A DNA stretch of 54,105 nucleotides from Planctomycetaceae bacterium (GCA_011525745.1 WYBU01000143.1:1-54105), one strand, 5' to 3'; shown: positions 15,525 through 24,557, counted from the stretch's first letter. Notes: generated from the sequence alone by a model not told the origin. Program-made: numbers and translations.

Positions 15525-16312
15525 TTCCCGGTCCGTGGAAATTGCAGTTGCTGCTGCCGGCCTGGGCGCTGGTTGCCGCGCGCATGGGCGGACTCGTGAT
15601 GGCGACGCCGCTGTTCTCCAGCGAAAGCGTCCCGCCGTTTGTTCGCGCCATGCTCATCCTAGCGATGTCGGTCATGATGCTGCCGGCCGCGCTGCCGCAA
15701 GTTCCGGCGGGTCTGACGTGGGGCCACGTCGCCGGCGGCATGGCGGGCGAACTGGTGATCGGCGTGCTGCTCGGGCTGGCCGCATCGGTCGTGTTCCTGG
15801 CGGCGCAACTGGCCGGCCAGTTCGTGGCGCAGCAGGCGGGACTGGGGCTGGGTGAAGTATTCAACCCGTTGCTGGAGGCGGACACGACGGCCGTTCAACA
15901 GATCTGGTTCTATACCGGACTGATCGTGTTTTTCGGCGCGGGCGGCGCGAATGCACTGGTGCGCGTGCTGCTCGAGAGTTTCGAGCGCGTGCCGCCGCTG
16001 ATGTTCCTGAAATCCGCCGACGGCGAAACCGGATCGATGATGGCGGAATTCTGCGCGGACACGCTGGGTTTGACGTTTCACCTCGCCGTGCGACTGGCCG
16101 CCCCGGCGATGGTGGCGCTGTTGCTGTCGACGATGGCAATGGGCCTGCTGGTCAAGACGATGCCGCAGTTCAACGTGCTGACGGTCGGCTTCGCCGTCAA
16201 GGTCGGTTTGGCGCTGCTGCTCGTCGCCATGACGCTCTCGGGCGGATCGGGACCGATGACCGATGCGATGTTCGATGCGCTGGAATCGGTGCGCGAGGTG
16301 CTGCGATCATAG
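15521..16312 (+). CDS. fliR: Flagellar export gate protein FliR
   Basis: The 263-residue membrane protein has about six helices and the FliR pattern: LVAARMGGLVMATPLFSSES near the N-terminus, GELVIGVLLGLAASVVFLAA, FVAQQAGLGLGEVFNPL and, toward the end, GLLVKTMPQFNVLTVGFAVK. FliR supplies the single-copy subunit that completes the FliP5-FliR1 gate. Its start overlaps the fliQ stop. FlhB is encoded downstream but separated by about 250 bases containing repeats. Confidence 0.94.
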   Translation: MIPGPWKLQLLLPAWALVAARMGGLVMATPLFSSESVPPFVRAMLILAMSVMMLPAALPQVPAGLTWGHVAGGMAGELVIGVLLGLAASVVFLAAQLAGQFVAQQAGLGLGEVFNPLLEADTTAVQQIWFYTGLIVFFGAGGANALVRVLLESFERVPPLMFLKSADGETGSMMAEFCADTLGLTFHLAVRLAAPAMVALLLSTMAMGLLVKTMPQFNVLTVGFAVKVGLALLLVAMTLSGGSGPMTDAMFDALESVREVLRS

Positions 16313-16330
16313 CGCGGGAAAGTCATCACG

Positions 16331-16548
16331 TGGCACGGGTTTGTAGCCCGTGCGCATCGGAAATCACCAACGCCGCGCACCGTGGTGCGGCGTGGTTCGA
16401 ATGGAATCGAAGGTCCGAATGCGCACAAGATGTCGCCGCACGATTTCACGAGGGGCGGCATGGCCATGTTGACTCCGTGTGGGTGATTGTGGCGGCGATA
16501 CGCGATTGGGGCGCCTGCCTCGCACGGGCTGCAAGCCCGTGCCACGCG
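16331..16548 (+). repeat. Pair of GGGCTTGCAGCCC-family palindromes before flhB
   Basis: Copies are GGCACGGGTTTGTAGCCCGT (about 16332-16351) and GCACGGGCTGCAAGCCCGTG (about 16523-16542). The second ends roughly 15-20 bases before the flhB start codon, in the place where a ribosome binding site is expected. The sequence between the two copies holds no supported gene. Confidence 0.75.
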
Positions 16549-16561
16549 ACTCAGGTGAATC

Positions 16562-17641
16562 ATGGCGGCCGAGCATGGAGAAAAAACCGAAGCCCCGACG
16601 CCGCGTCGCCGGCAGGAAGCCCGCGAGCGCGGCCAGGTGGCGCGCAGCACCGAGCTGACCGCCGCCGCCATGCTGGTCGGCGGGTTGCTGGCGCTGCGGC
16701 TCTTCGGTCCGATGTCCGTCGAGGCGCTGCACGGGATGCTCAGCGCCGTGTTGTCCGACGGCGCGCCGGCCGCGACGCGTGCCGACGACCTGACGCGCGT
16801 CACGGCATTGTCGCTGCGCGCCATGGCCTTGGCCGCCGCGCCGATCATGCTTGCCCTCGTCGTGTTGTCGGTCGTCGCCAACATGACGCAGACGGGACCG
16901 CTCGTGTCCTGGCATCCGTTGCGGCCGCAATGGAGCCGCATCAACCCGCTGGCGGGCGTCAGCCGGTTGTTTTCGCTTCGCTCGGCGGTGCAGCTTGCTG
17001 TCAACCTGATGAAGCTGGCGCTGGTCGGCTACGTCGCCTACGACGCCATCCGATCGGACATGCCGCTGATCCTGGCGGCCGTCGAGGCGCAGCACGGCAC
17101 GCTGCTGTCGCTGATGGCGAGCATGTGCTTTTCGCTCGGCATCAAGATCGCCGTGCTGCTGCTGGGGCTGGCGCTCCTGGATTTCGGCTATCACCGCTGG
17201 CAGCACGAGCGCGACCTGCGGATGACCAAGGACGAAGTGAAGGAAGAGATGAAGCGCATGGAGGGCGATCCGCTGCTCAAGCATCGCCGACGCCAGATTC
17301 AGATGCAGCTTGCGGCGCAGCGGCTGCGGCGCGACGTGCCGAAGGCCGACGTGGTCGTGACGAACCCGACCGAGCTGGCGATTGCGTTGCGCTACGACGA
17401 GAAGACGATGCGCGCTCCGACCGTCATCGCCAAGGGCGCCGGCTATCTGGCGCAGCGCATTCGCGAAATCGCGAGAGAGCACCGCATTCCGATCGTCGAG
17501 CGCAAGCCGCTGGCGCAGGCGCTCTACAAGACGGTGGAAGTCGGACAGGAAGTGCCGCCCGCGCTTTACAAGGCCGTGGCCGAGATCCTCGCTTACGTCT
17601 ATGAGCTGACCGGCCGGGCGGCGCGAAGGAAGGCGGGATAG
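16562..17641 (+). CDS. flhB: Flagellar export switch protein FlhB with NPTE at the cleavage site
   Basis: The 359-residue protein has four hydrophobic helices after a charged N-terminus (EKTEAPTPRRRQEARERGQV, typical of FlhB) and a cytoplasmic domain from about residue 215. FlhB controls the switch from rod/hook to filament export and normally cleaves itself between Asn and Pro of NPTH. Here the motif is N268-P269-T270-E271 (VVVTNPTELAIALRYD), so the histidine is replaced by glutamate. The remaining cytoplasmic signature, APTVIAKGAGYLAQRIREIA and IPIVERKPLAQALYKTVEVG, is normal. The start ATG follows a repeat element. Confidence 0.95.
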   Translation: MAAEHGEKTEAPTPRRRQEARERGQVARSTELTAAAMLVGGLLALRLFGPMSVEALHGMLSAVLSDGAPAATRADDLTRVTALSLRAMALAAAPIMLALVVLSVVANMTQTGPLVSWHPLRPQWSRINPLAGVSRLFSLRSAVQLAVNLMKLALVGYVAYDAIRSDMPLILAAVEAQHGTLLSLMASMCFSLGIKIAVLLLGLALLDFGYHRWQHERDLRMTKDEVKEEMKRMEGDPLLKHRRRQIQMQLAAQRLRRDVPKADVVVTNPTELAIALRYDEKTMRAPTVIAKGAGYLAQRIREIAREHRIPIVERKPLAQALYKTVEVGQEVPPALYKAVAEILAYVYELTGRAARRKAG

Positions 17642-17678
17642 GTCTTGGAGAAAAACGCGGCGGCTGACTCCGCGGGCC

Positions 17679-17703
17679 GGCATGGTCCAGCCCTCGCGCG
17701 AGA
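17679..17703 (+). repeat. Half copy of the CAAGCCCTCGCG-family repeat
   Basis: GGCATGGTCCAGCCCTCGCG continuing CGAG matches the left arm of the elements at 7547 and 13857. The right arm is not evident. It lies in the flhB-flhA gap. Confidence 0.6.
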
Positions 17704-17877
17704 AGGACGTTGCGATTCCGAGAATGAGAGCTTCTTGAGGACCTGGCCACGTTGGTTCCTTGCGTGGCTGAAGCGCCGAACGTTGCGGCCTTAAGGGCTG
17801 CACGGTTTCTCGACCGTCCTGCTGAAAACGGCCGGTGCGCGGCACAACGGCTGTGAAGGGATTCGCACGATGAACGC

Positions 17878-19998
17878 ATGGAGCATGGACGCGACATGAC
17901 CGCCGCCGCACGATTCTCAAGGTGGGTCGACTTTCTGCACCGTCATCGCGGGTTGCTGTACCCCGCGGCCGCGGCGGCGCTGGTGCTGGTCATTCTCATC
18001 CCGCTGCCCACGCCGATTCTGGACCTGCTGCTCATCATCAACATCACGCTCTCGGCGATCATTCTGTTGACGGTCATGTACGTCAACACGCCGCTCGAAT
18101 TCTCAGTGTTTCCCTCCCTGCTGCTGTCCACCACGCTCTTTCGACTCGTCCTCAACACCGCCACCACGCGCCTGATCCTCAGCAACGGCCAGGCCGGCAC
18201 AGCCGCCGCCGGCCGCGTCATCGAAGAATTCGCCGCGTTCGTCGCTTCCGGGTCGCTGGCGGTCGGGCTTATCGTGTTCATCATCATCACGGTGATTCAG
18301 TTCGTGGTGATTACCAAGGGCGCGACGCGCATCGCCGAAGTGGCGGCGCGCTTCACGCTGGACGGCATGCCCGGCAAGCAGATGGCCATCGACGCCGATC
18401 TCAATGCCGGCCTGATCCGCGAGGACGAGGCCCGTCGCCGGCGCGAAGCGATCACGCGCGAGGCCGATTTCTACGGCGCGATGGACGGCGCCAGCAAATT
18501 CGTCCGCGGCGACGCCATCGCCGGCATCATCATCACGCTCGTCAACATCCTGGGCGGCATGTACGTCGGCATGGTCGAGCAGGGTCTGGACGTGTGGCGC
18601 TGCCTGGAAATCTTTACCAAGCTCACCATCGGCGATGGGCTGGTCACGCAAATACCGTCGTTTCTCGTCTCGATCGCCGCCGGCATGATCATCACACGCT
18701 CCACCGCCCGCACCAACATGGGCGAGGAGATGATCGGCCAACTCACGAGCCGGCCGATCGCCTTCGGGCTGGCCGCGGGCTTTCTGGGCCTGCTGGCACT
18801 GACTCCCCTGCCGACGGCGCCGCTCGTGACGATGGCCGGCGGCTGCGGCGGCTTGGCCTATCTGCTCTCGCGGGGCAGGCGCAAGGAAGCCGAGGCCGAG
18901 GCGGTCAAGGCCCGTGCCGAAGCGCGCAAGCCGGAGCGCGTCGAAGATCAGTTGGTCGTCGACGCGGTTGCGGTCGAGTTGGGTTACGGCCTGGTGAAGC
19001 TGGTCGATCGAAAGCAGGGGGGCGATCTGCTGGATCGCGTGACCAACCTGCGGCGACAGATCGCTATCGAGCTGGGCATTGTCGTGCCGCCCATTCGCAT
19101 CCGAGACAACGTGCAGCTCGAGCCGAATGCCTATTCGATCAAGCTCCGCGGCGTAGAGGTGGCCCGCGGCGAGCTGATGCCCGGTTACCTGCTGGCGATC
19201 GATTCCGGCGCGGTCAGCGAGCCAGTCCACGGACTCGACACGCGCGAGCCGGCCTTCGGGCTGCCGGCGCTGTGGATACCCGCCGATCAGCGCGGCCTCG
19301 CCGAGCACCGCAATTACACCGTCGTCGAGCCGTCCAGCGCGCTGGCGACGCACCTGACCGAGGTCCTCAAGAACCATGCGGCGGAACTACTGACGCGGCA
19401 GGAACTGAATCGCCTGCTCGATGCGCTCAAGGAACGCAGTCCCAAGATCGTCGACGATCTGATTCCCGACGTGCTCAAGCCGGGCGAAGTGCAGCGCGTG
19501 CTCCAGAACCTTCTCCGCGAGCGCGTCTCGATCCGCGATCTCGAAACAATCCTCGAAACGCTGGGCGACTGGGCGCCGCGCAGCCGCGACACCGACGTGC
19601 TGACCGAATACGTGCGCAACGCCCTCGCCCGCTTCATCGGTCAGCAGCACCGCGCCGACGATCGTGCCATCCACGTCGTGACGCTCGATCCCGGCGTCGA
19701 GGACCTCATCAACAGCCATCTGGAACGAACCGAGAGCGGCGCCTATCTCACGCTGCCGCCCAAGCTCGCCAACCGGCTGATCGCTTCGATTCGCAACGAA
19801 ATCGAGGCCGCCGTGCCCCATGCCGCGGGCCGCCAGCCGGTCGTGCTGACTTCGCCGCAAGTGCGGCCGTTCGTGCGGCGGCTGATTGCGCAGGCGCTGC
19901 CCGGCGTGCCCGTGCTGGCGTACAACGAAATTGTGACGGGCGTGGATGTAAAGGCCCATGGAATGGTGGTGTGGACGAATGAAACTGCGAACGTTTAA
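17878..19998 (+). CDS. flhA: Flagellar export platform protein FlhA
   Basis: The 706-residue protein (or 700 from ATG 17896) has an N-terminal half of about eight hydrophobic helices and a cytoplasmic half from about residue 345. The FHIPEP family signature is clear: RIAEVAARFTLDGMPGKQMA followed by IDADLNAGLI. FlhA forms the nonameric ring that receives substrates and couples proton flow to export. The C-terminal domain has the expected blocks (VPPIRIRDNVQLEPNAYSIK, and HLTEVLKNHAAELLTRQE running into LNRLLDAL). Its last 20 bases overlap the start of flhF, suggesting coupled translation. Confidence 0.96.
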   Translation: MEHGRDMTAAARFSRWVDFLHRHRGLLYPAAAAALVLVILIPLPTPILDLLLIINITLSAIILLTVMYVNTPLEFSVFPSLLLSTTLFRLVLNTATTRLILSNGQAGTAAAGRVIEEFAAFVASGSLAVGLIVFIIITVIQFVVITKGATRIAEVAARFTLDGMPGKQMAIDADLNAGLIREDEARRRREAITREADFYGAMDGASKFVRGDAIAGIIITLVNILGGMYVGMVEQGLDVWRCLEIFTKLTIGDGLVTQIPSFLVSIAAGMIITRSTARTNMGEEMIGQLTSRPIAFGLAAGFLGLLALTPLPTAPLVTMAGGCGGLAYLLSRGRRKEAEAEAVKARAEARKPERVEDQLVVDAVAVELGYGLVKLVDRKQGGDLLDRVTNLRRQIAIELGIVVPPIRIRDNVQLEPNAYSIKLRGVEVARGELMPGYLLAIDSGAVSEPVHGLDTREPAFGLPALWIPADQRGLAEHRNYTVVEPSSALATHLTEVLKNHAAELLTRQELNRLLDALKERSPKIVDDLIPDVLKPGEVQRVLQNLLRERVSIRDLETILETLGDWAPRSRDTDVLTEYVRNALARFIGQQHRADDRAIHVVTLDPGVEDLINSHLERTESGAYLTLPPKLANRLIASIRNEIEAAVPHAAGRQPVVLTSPQVRPFVRRLIAQALPGVPVLAYNEIVTGVDVKAHGMVVWTNETANV

Positions 19999-21268
19999 AG
20001 GCGAAACGATGGCGGCCGCGCTGGCCCAGGTGAAACGCGCCTGGGGCGATCGGGCCGTAATCCTGCGCACGCGGAACTTTTGCGAAGGCGGCGTGCTGGG
20101 CGTCGGCGGACGCAACGTCGTGGAAATCACCGCGACCGATGACGCCGGCGCCGCGGCCGAATCAGGCCGGACGACGGCGCCTTCGCGTGAGCCGCCGCTG
20201 GTCGAAGCGGCGCGTTCGAGAATCGGCGAACTGGGCGTAACCCCGGCGCGCGATGTTGAACGCGACGACGGGCCGTCCCATCGCCTGGCCCACGAAGTCG
20301 AAGCCATTCGCGACATGGTGCAGCAGGTGTTGAGCGAAACGCGGCGCGGCCGGCAGCCGGACTTGAGCGACGACCTGCTGGCGTACTACACGCGGCTGAT
20401 CGGCCAGCATGTCGCGGACGAGATCGCCCGGCGGCTGATCGACGAAGTGCGCGCGGCACTGATCGAGGAGCATCCGACCGGCTCATTCTCGGCGGCCGAC
20501 GTCGAGACCCACGTAACCGATCGCATCGCCCGGATGCTGCCGCACGGCGCGCCCCTGACAATCGGCAACGGCCAGCGCAAGGTTGTCGCCCTGGTCGGAC
20601 CCACCGGCGTCGGCAAGACGACCACGGCGGCCAAGCTGGCGGCGCAGTTCAAGCTGCGTGAACGCCGCCGTGTCGGCCTGATCACGGCCGACACCTATCG
20701 CATTGCGGCGGTCGAGCAGCTTAAGGTGTATGCGTCGATTCTCGACGTGCCGCTCGAAGTCGTCATGTCGCCGCAGGACATGCCCGCGGCGATGGATCGG
20801 CTCGCATCGTGCGACCTCGTGCTGATCGATACGGCCGGCCGTTCGCAGCGTGATGCCTCGCGCCTTTCGGAACTCAAGCGACACCTGGACGCGGCGCGCC
20901 CGGATGAGGTTCACCTGGTCGTGGCCGGCAACGTCTCGGAGGCCGCGGCGCTGGAGGTCATTCGCCGTTTCTCGGTTGTCGCGCCGCACCGTTTGATTTT
21001 CTCGAAGATCGACGAAGCGGTAACCGTCGGACTGATTCTCAACGTGCTTGCTCACATCGGGCCGCGAATCTCTTACCTGACGACCGGGCAATCGGTTCCG
21101 AACGACATCGAGCCGGCCACGGGCCGCCGGTTGGCGGAGTTGATCCTGCGTCGACCGGTTGCTTCTTCGGATGCGCCGCCCTGTGCGCACTCCGGGCCGA
21201 TCGCCCGGATTCATGCGTCCGACGCCGCGCGGCTTGATGAGGGGAAGGCACTGTTGCGCAGCGCGTGA
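19979..21268 (+). CDS. flhF: Flagellar SRP-like GTPase FlhF
   Basis: The 429-residue protein has three parts. The N-terminal B domain begins MKLRTFKGETMAAALAQVKR. A helical N domain spans about residues 130-195. The GTPase G domain has Walker A GPTGVGKT at 207-214, the LITADTYRIAAVEQLKVYA block, DTAGR, and SKID in place of the TKxD motif. FlhF sets the place and number of flagella, together with FlhG, which is encoded next. The start overlaps the flhA stop by 20 bases. The C-terminus has a short Ala/Pro-rich extension after LAELILRR. Confidence 0.93.
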   Translation: MKLRTFKGETMAAALAQVKRAWGDRAVILRTRNFCEGGVLGVGGRNVVEITATDDAGAAAESGRTTAPSREPPLVEAARSRIGELGVTPARDVERDDGPSHRLAHEVEAIRDMVQQVLSETRRGRQPDLSDDLLAYYTRLIGQHVADEIARRLIDEVRAALIEEHPTGSFSAADVETHVTDRIARMLPHGAPLTIGNGQRKVVALVGPTGVGKTTTAAKLAAQFKLRERRRVGLITADTYRIAAVEQLKVYASILDVPLEVVMSPQDMPAAMDRLASCDLVLIDTAGRSQRDASRLSELKRHLDAARPDEVHLVVAGNVSEAAALEVIRRFSVVAPHRLIFSKIDEAVTVGLILNVLAHIGPRISYLTTGQSVPNDIEPATGRRLAELILRRPVASSDAPPCAHSGPIARIHASDAARLDEGKALLRSA

Positions 21269-21316
21269 TTCGGCAGCCTAGGAATTGTCACGAATAGCGC
21301 TTCGCTGGGTCGTGTC

Positions 21317-22375
21317 ATGGAAACCGTTCCGTTGGATCAGGCGTCCGAGCTTCGCGAAGCCATGCGGGCATTCCGCGCCGCGACCGCACCGGCGGAGCGC
21401 GCGGCGGACACAGGGCCGAAGCACGACGTTCCCATGGCGCGGCCGGCGGCGACGCCGGCGCGGACTTCGCCGGCGCCGCGAATGATCGCCCACGAAGACG
21501 CGGGAACGCGCCTGGTCGATCGTTCCGCGGCACGCCCCGCGTCGCCGCCGATGATCCATCGGAAATCACAAGAACGGGGCTGTTCGATCGTCGCCGTCGT
21601 CAGCGGCAAGGGCGGCGTCGGCAAGACGCATGTGGCGGTCAATCTCTCGCTGCTGCTCGGACAGCGCGGCATCGGCGTCCTGCTGATCGACGTCGACGCG
21701 GGAGCGGCCAACGCGGACGTCGTGCTGCGCGTCGACCCTCATCCGACGCTGTCCGACTACCTGGGCGGGCGATGCTCACGCGCGCAGTTGGTTCGACCGA
21801 TCGCCAACCGCGTGCGTTTTGTGCCGGGCTACTCGGGTCCCGCGTCGCTTCGCGAGGCGTACCTGCATGAGCCGCGCGAAGTGGTTCGGATCGTCGAAGA
21901 ACTGGCCACCGACGAGCGCCTCGTCATCCTCGACTGCGGCGCGGGCGTGGGGCCGACCGTACTCGGACCGGCGCTGGCGGCCGACGTTCCCTTGATCGTG
22001 ACGACGCCGGAGCCGACCGCCATGACCGACGCGTATGCGCTGATGAAGGTCATGGCTCGCCTCGAAGCCAACGGCGCCAGGCCCATGCTCCTCGTCAATC
22101 AGGTGCAAGGCGCCGGCGAAGCGCAGCATGTTTTTGAGCGGATATCGTGCACCGCGCGCCGTTTCCTGTCGGCGGATGTCAGGCCCGCGGGTTTCGTGCG
22201 CAGCGACCGGCACGTTGTTCGAGCGGCGATGGATCGGCGGCCCTTCGCGGCGATGTATCCCGGCTGCCGCGCGGCGCGCGATCTGGCGGATGTCGCAACC
22301 CGCGTTCTCACGCCGACGTCGACGAATGACGGGCGCGCGACGCGGCGGTCGGAGGCGATTCATGCCGCAATCTGA
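21317..22375 (+). CDS. flhG: Flagellar number regulator FlhG (MinD-like ATPase)
   Basis: The 352-residue protein is a ParA/MinD-type ATPase with a deviant Walker A, SGKGGVGKTH at 96-105, a switch aspartate in LLIDVDAGAANADVVL, and DCGAGVGPTV. The N-terminus contains LDQASELREAM, the DQA-type activator helix by which FlhG stimulates the FlhF GTPase. The linker between this helix and the ATPase core (about residues 25-88) is unusually long and rich in Ala, Pro and Arg. The C-terminus lacks a long amphipathic helix like that of MinD, so membrane binding is uncertain. It follows flhF by 48 bases. Confidence 0.9.
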   Translation: METVPLDQASELREAMRAFRAATAPAERAADTGPKHDVPMARPAATPARTSPAPRMIAHEDAGTRLVDRSAARPASPPMIHRKSQERGCSIVAVVSGKGGVGKTHVAVNLSLLLGQRGIGVLLIDVDAGAANADVVLRVDPHPTLSDYLGGRCSRAQLVRPIANRVRFVPGYSGPASLREAYLHEPREVVRIVEELATDERLVILDCGAGVGPTVLGPALAADVPLIVTTPEPTAMTDAYALMKVMARLEANGARPMLLVNQVQGAGEAQHVFERISCTARRFLSADVRPAGFVRSDRHVVRAAMDRRPFAAMYPGCRAARDLADVATRVLTPTSTNDGRATRRSEAIHAAI

Positions 22376-23118
22376 CAGGTTGGCGCTGCGGCATTGGATC
22401 ATGCCTTGACAACGTGTGCGAGAAACGCATCACAACGCAAGCAGGCCGCCGTGTGCGTCTTCGAATTCCTGAAGGCAGTTCGCCGCACCCTTCACGCCCC
22501 CGCCCTGGTCGTGTACCGGGTCGCGGTTCGGTTCGGTGAAGTCGCCGCTTCCTCAGGGTCGCGGTTCGGCTGCGCGATCTCATGCACGTTCTGAGTTGGG
22601 AGAGTTGGCCGATAAATCGAGCATATGTGATACGGGTTGTCCCTGAATCGAAGAATGTTCGCGCTGTCATCACCCTGAATGACGTACTGCACGTCATGAC
22701 CTGTTTCGCGACATGCACGCACGGGCGTCCCCGCCAATCGGATGTGTCGTTTCGAGTCGGACGCAGCAGTCTGAATTCGTCCGCCATCCTTAGCAACTTG
22801 GATACCCTCGAACATAAATTGCTTATTTGTAGCCACTTGCGCATGGGCTGACTCTGAAGAGTGGCTTGGATTTCTGCCGAGGAAAGGCGCCGCGACTCAT
22901 TGGATTGCCTTCGAATAAACAGATCGGTACGAGGAATCGTGTATGCGTCGCGACCACGTCCGGCCATCATTCCGCGTCAATCCCGGCATCGCCGATGGTC
23001 GGGTCCGCACTTGCGGGTAGGCGCTTATCTCGGAAAACTCGGCGCGGTCGAATTGCCGATGACTACGGTGAAATAAAGTGCGCGGCCGAAACGGCCGATG
23101 CCGGAGCAAGGTTTGCCG
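22376..23118. other. Gap between flhG and the next gene, with repeats
   Basis: The stretch is less GC-rich than its neighbours. At 22519-22570 two GGTCGCGGTTCGG cores of the GAACCGCGACCGTGAGGGAGC family lie head to tail. Three overlapping minus-strand frames are open across 22490-22970 and none is clearly coding. The best is listed separately. Confidence 0.4.
22492..22836 (-). CDS. Possible small hypothetical protein
   Basis: A GTG start at 22836 gives 114 residues beginning MATNKQFMFEGIQVAKDGG. The first 75 residues have a plausible composition with mixed hydrophobic and charged residues. The last 30 (QPNRDPEEAATSPNRTATR and on) are the translation of the interspersed repeat, so the frame may run into the repeat by chance. 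No family is recognised, no good ribosome binding site is visible, and two other frames on the same strand are also open. Confidence 0.25.
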   Translation of the reverse strand: MATNKQFMFEGIQVAKDGGRIQTAASDSKRHIRLAGTPVRACRETGHDVQYVIQGDDSANILRFRDNPYHICSIYRPTLPTQNVHEIAQPNRDPEEAATSPNRTATRYTTRAGA

Positions 23119-23394
23119 ATGGTTTCTACCGCGAATGTTCCTTCCGCCTGGGGCCGCCTGATCGGGTCCATGGTCGGCTTGGCGGCGTTCGCGATCATGA
23201 TTCTGAGGGGTCTGCACGTCGGGAATCCGGGTGACGTGGTTCTGAAACGGGCCTTGGTCGGATTGCTGATCGCAACGATCCTGGCGGGCATCGTCGGTCA
23301 CCTGGCACGACGAATCCTGATCGAGAATTCCGACAGCGACGGGGCAGGCACACGGGAGGCGGCGGATTCCGTGCCGCCGAGCGAGCCGATGTAA
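23119..23394 (+). CDS. Small two-helix membrane protein between flhG and fliA
   Basis: The product is 91 residues from ATG 23119, chosen because AAGG lies eight bases upstream; ATG 23098 would add seven. Two hydrophobic helices at about residues 12-29 (WGRLIGSMVGLAAFAIMILR) and 42-60 (RALVGLLIATILAGIVGHLA) are followed by an acidic, Ser/Pro-containing tail. No motif is recognised. It lies inside the flagellar block, 75 bases before fliA and on the same strand, so a flagellar role is possible but only inferred from position. Confidence 0.6.
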   Translation: MVSTANVPSAWGRLIGSMVGLAAFAIMILRGLHVGNPGDVVLKRALVGLLIATILAGIVGHLARRILIENSDSDGAGTREAADSVPPSEPM

Positions 23395-23469
23395 CGCCTC
23401 ATTTCCGGCCATTCGACCGAGGGGGCCGACCGGGGCGGAAAGTTTACTATTCGGTCGTGGGAGGAATGC

Positions 23470-24243
23470 ATGGCTTCCAGCGCGCTCGACGTCGACCTTC
23501 AGAAAACCTGGCGTGCGTACAAGAAGTCGGCCGATCGCGGCTTACGCGATGAACTCGTGAGGCATTATCTTCCCATCGTACGGTTCAACGCGGAGCGCAT
23601 CCACGCCAAGCTGCCCAGCGAAGTCGATGTCGACGATCTCGTGTCGGCAGGCGTGTTCGGACTGCTCGACGCCATCGACTCGTTCGATCTCGATCGCGGC
23701 GTCAAGTTCGAAACATTCTGTTCTCCGCGCGTCCGCGGCGCGATTCTCGACGAACTGCGCTCGCTAGACTGGGTGCCTCGCCTTGTGCGCAATCGCGCCC
23801 AGCGCATCGAGCAGGCCACCAAGAGCCTGCAAAACGAGCTGGGCCGATCGCCGAACGACGAAGAACTGGCGAGCCGAATCGGCGTCGACCGCGTCGAGTA
23901 CAAACGCATCGTGCGCGATTCGTTTGCCGCCGGCATGTTGCCGCTGTCGCGAAAGCTGGCCGAAACCGGCGGCGACGGGCACGAAGGCGACTTCCTCCGC
24001 GATCCCAACAGCGTGGATCCGGCCGATGAAATCCAGCGCCGCGATCTGCGCGAGACCATCGCCCGGTTTCTGGACAAGACCGAGCAACTCGTGCTCGTTC
24101 TATATTACTACGAGGGCATGACGATGAAGGAAATCGGCCTGTCCCTCGATCTGTCGGAGAGCCGGGTCAGCCAGATGCACTCCGCCATTCTCGAACGCCT
24201 GCGGTGGAGCGTCGGCAAAAAACCGGCGCCGATGCTGGTGTAA
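23470..24243 (+). CDS. fliA: Flagellar sigma factor FliA (sigma 28)
   Basis: The 257-residue protein is a compact group 3 sigma factor of the FliA/WhiG type. Region 2 has LVRHYLPIVRFNAERIHAKL, DVDDLVSAGVFGLLDAIDSF and FETFCSPRVRGAILDELRSL followed by DWVPR. Region 3 includes GRSPNDEELASRIGV, and region 4 ends in the helix-turn-helix EGMTMKEIGLSLDLSESRVS and QMHSAILERLR. It would direct late flagellar gene transcription. A GGGAGGA ribosome binding site precedes ATG 23470. The anti-sigma factor FlgM is not in the window. The following small ORF overlaps its 3' end. Confidence 0.94.
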   Translation: MASSALDVDLQKTWRAYKKSADRGLRDELVRHYLPIVRFNAERIHAKLPSEVDVDDLVSAGVFGLLDAIDSFDLDRGVKFETFCSPRVRGAILDELRSLDWVPRLVRNRAQRIEQATKSLQNELGRSPNDEELASRIGVDRVEYKRIVRDSFAAGMLPLSRKLAETGGDGHEGDFLRDPNSVDPADEIQRRDLRETIARFLDKTEQLVLVLYYYEGMTMKEIGLSLDLSESRVSQMHSAILERLRWSVGKKPAPMLV

Positions 24244-24557
24244 CGCTGTCCGCCATACCTCCCAGCCCGATCGTCTCCGTGCTCGGCACGCCGCTGGCGC
24301 AGCGGACCGAGGCCAAGGCCCAGCACGCTCAGACCAACCGCGCCGCCAACGCGTCGCGCGAACTGGCCGCCATCGACCAGGCGATGGACACCGTCGTCGA
24401 AAACACCGATGCCGACAGCCGCGTTCATCCCGACGGCGGCGGTCAGGGCGGCACGGGCCGGTTTCGCGACGAGTCCGGTGCGCCGCCCGGCGATGAATCG
24501 ACTCCGCCCGCGGACGAGGCCGCCAATGCGTCGAGCGGGCTGGACGTCACGGCGTAG
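24204..24557 (+). CDS. Small protein after fliA, conserved-looking, function unknown
   Basis: GTG 24204 inside fliA gives 117 residues. Protein-like sequence begins at about residue 15 (LSAIPPSPIVSVLGTPLAQR), so a nonstandard CTG start at 24246 just after the fliA stop codon is an alternative. A central charged helix, AQTNRAANASRELAAIDQAM, leads to a segment DTVVENTDADSRVHPDGGG ending GGTGR. I recall segments of the type VETTDADTxVHPDAEG...GQGR in small proteins near planctomycete fliA genes, but could not search. It is soluble and acidic overall, with a disordered tail. It is probably co-expressed with fliA. Confidence 0.55.
   Translation: MERRQKTGADAGVTLSAIPPSPIVSVLGTPLAQRTEAKAQHAQTNRAANASRELAAIDQAMDTVVENTDADSRVHPDGGGQGGTGRFRDESGAPPGDESTPPADEAANASSGLDVTA

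Noticed and set aside
16331..16548. Sigma-54 promoters in the GGCACGGGCTTGCAGCC repeats
   Set aside because: The reverse strand looks like TGGCACG..TTGCA, but the distance between the GG and GC doublets is nine bases rather than ten, and copies occur far from plausible target genes; the match follows from the palindrome.
22308..22970. 220-residue minus-strand frame after flhG
   Set aside because: Its second half is antisense to flhG and repeat DNA, composition is Arg-rich, and a different frame on the same strand looks more protein-like in the unique part.
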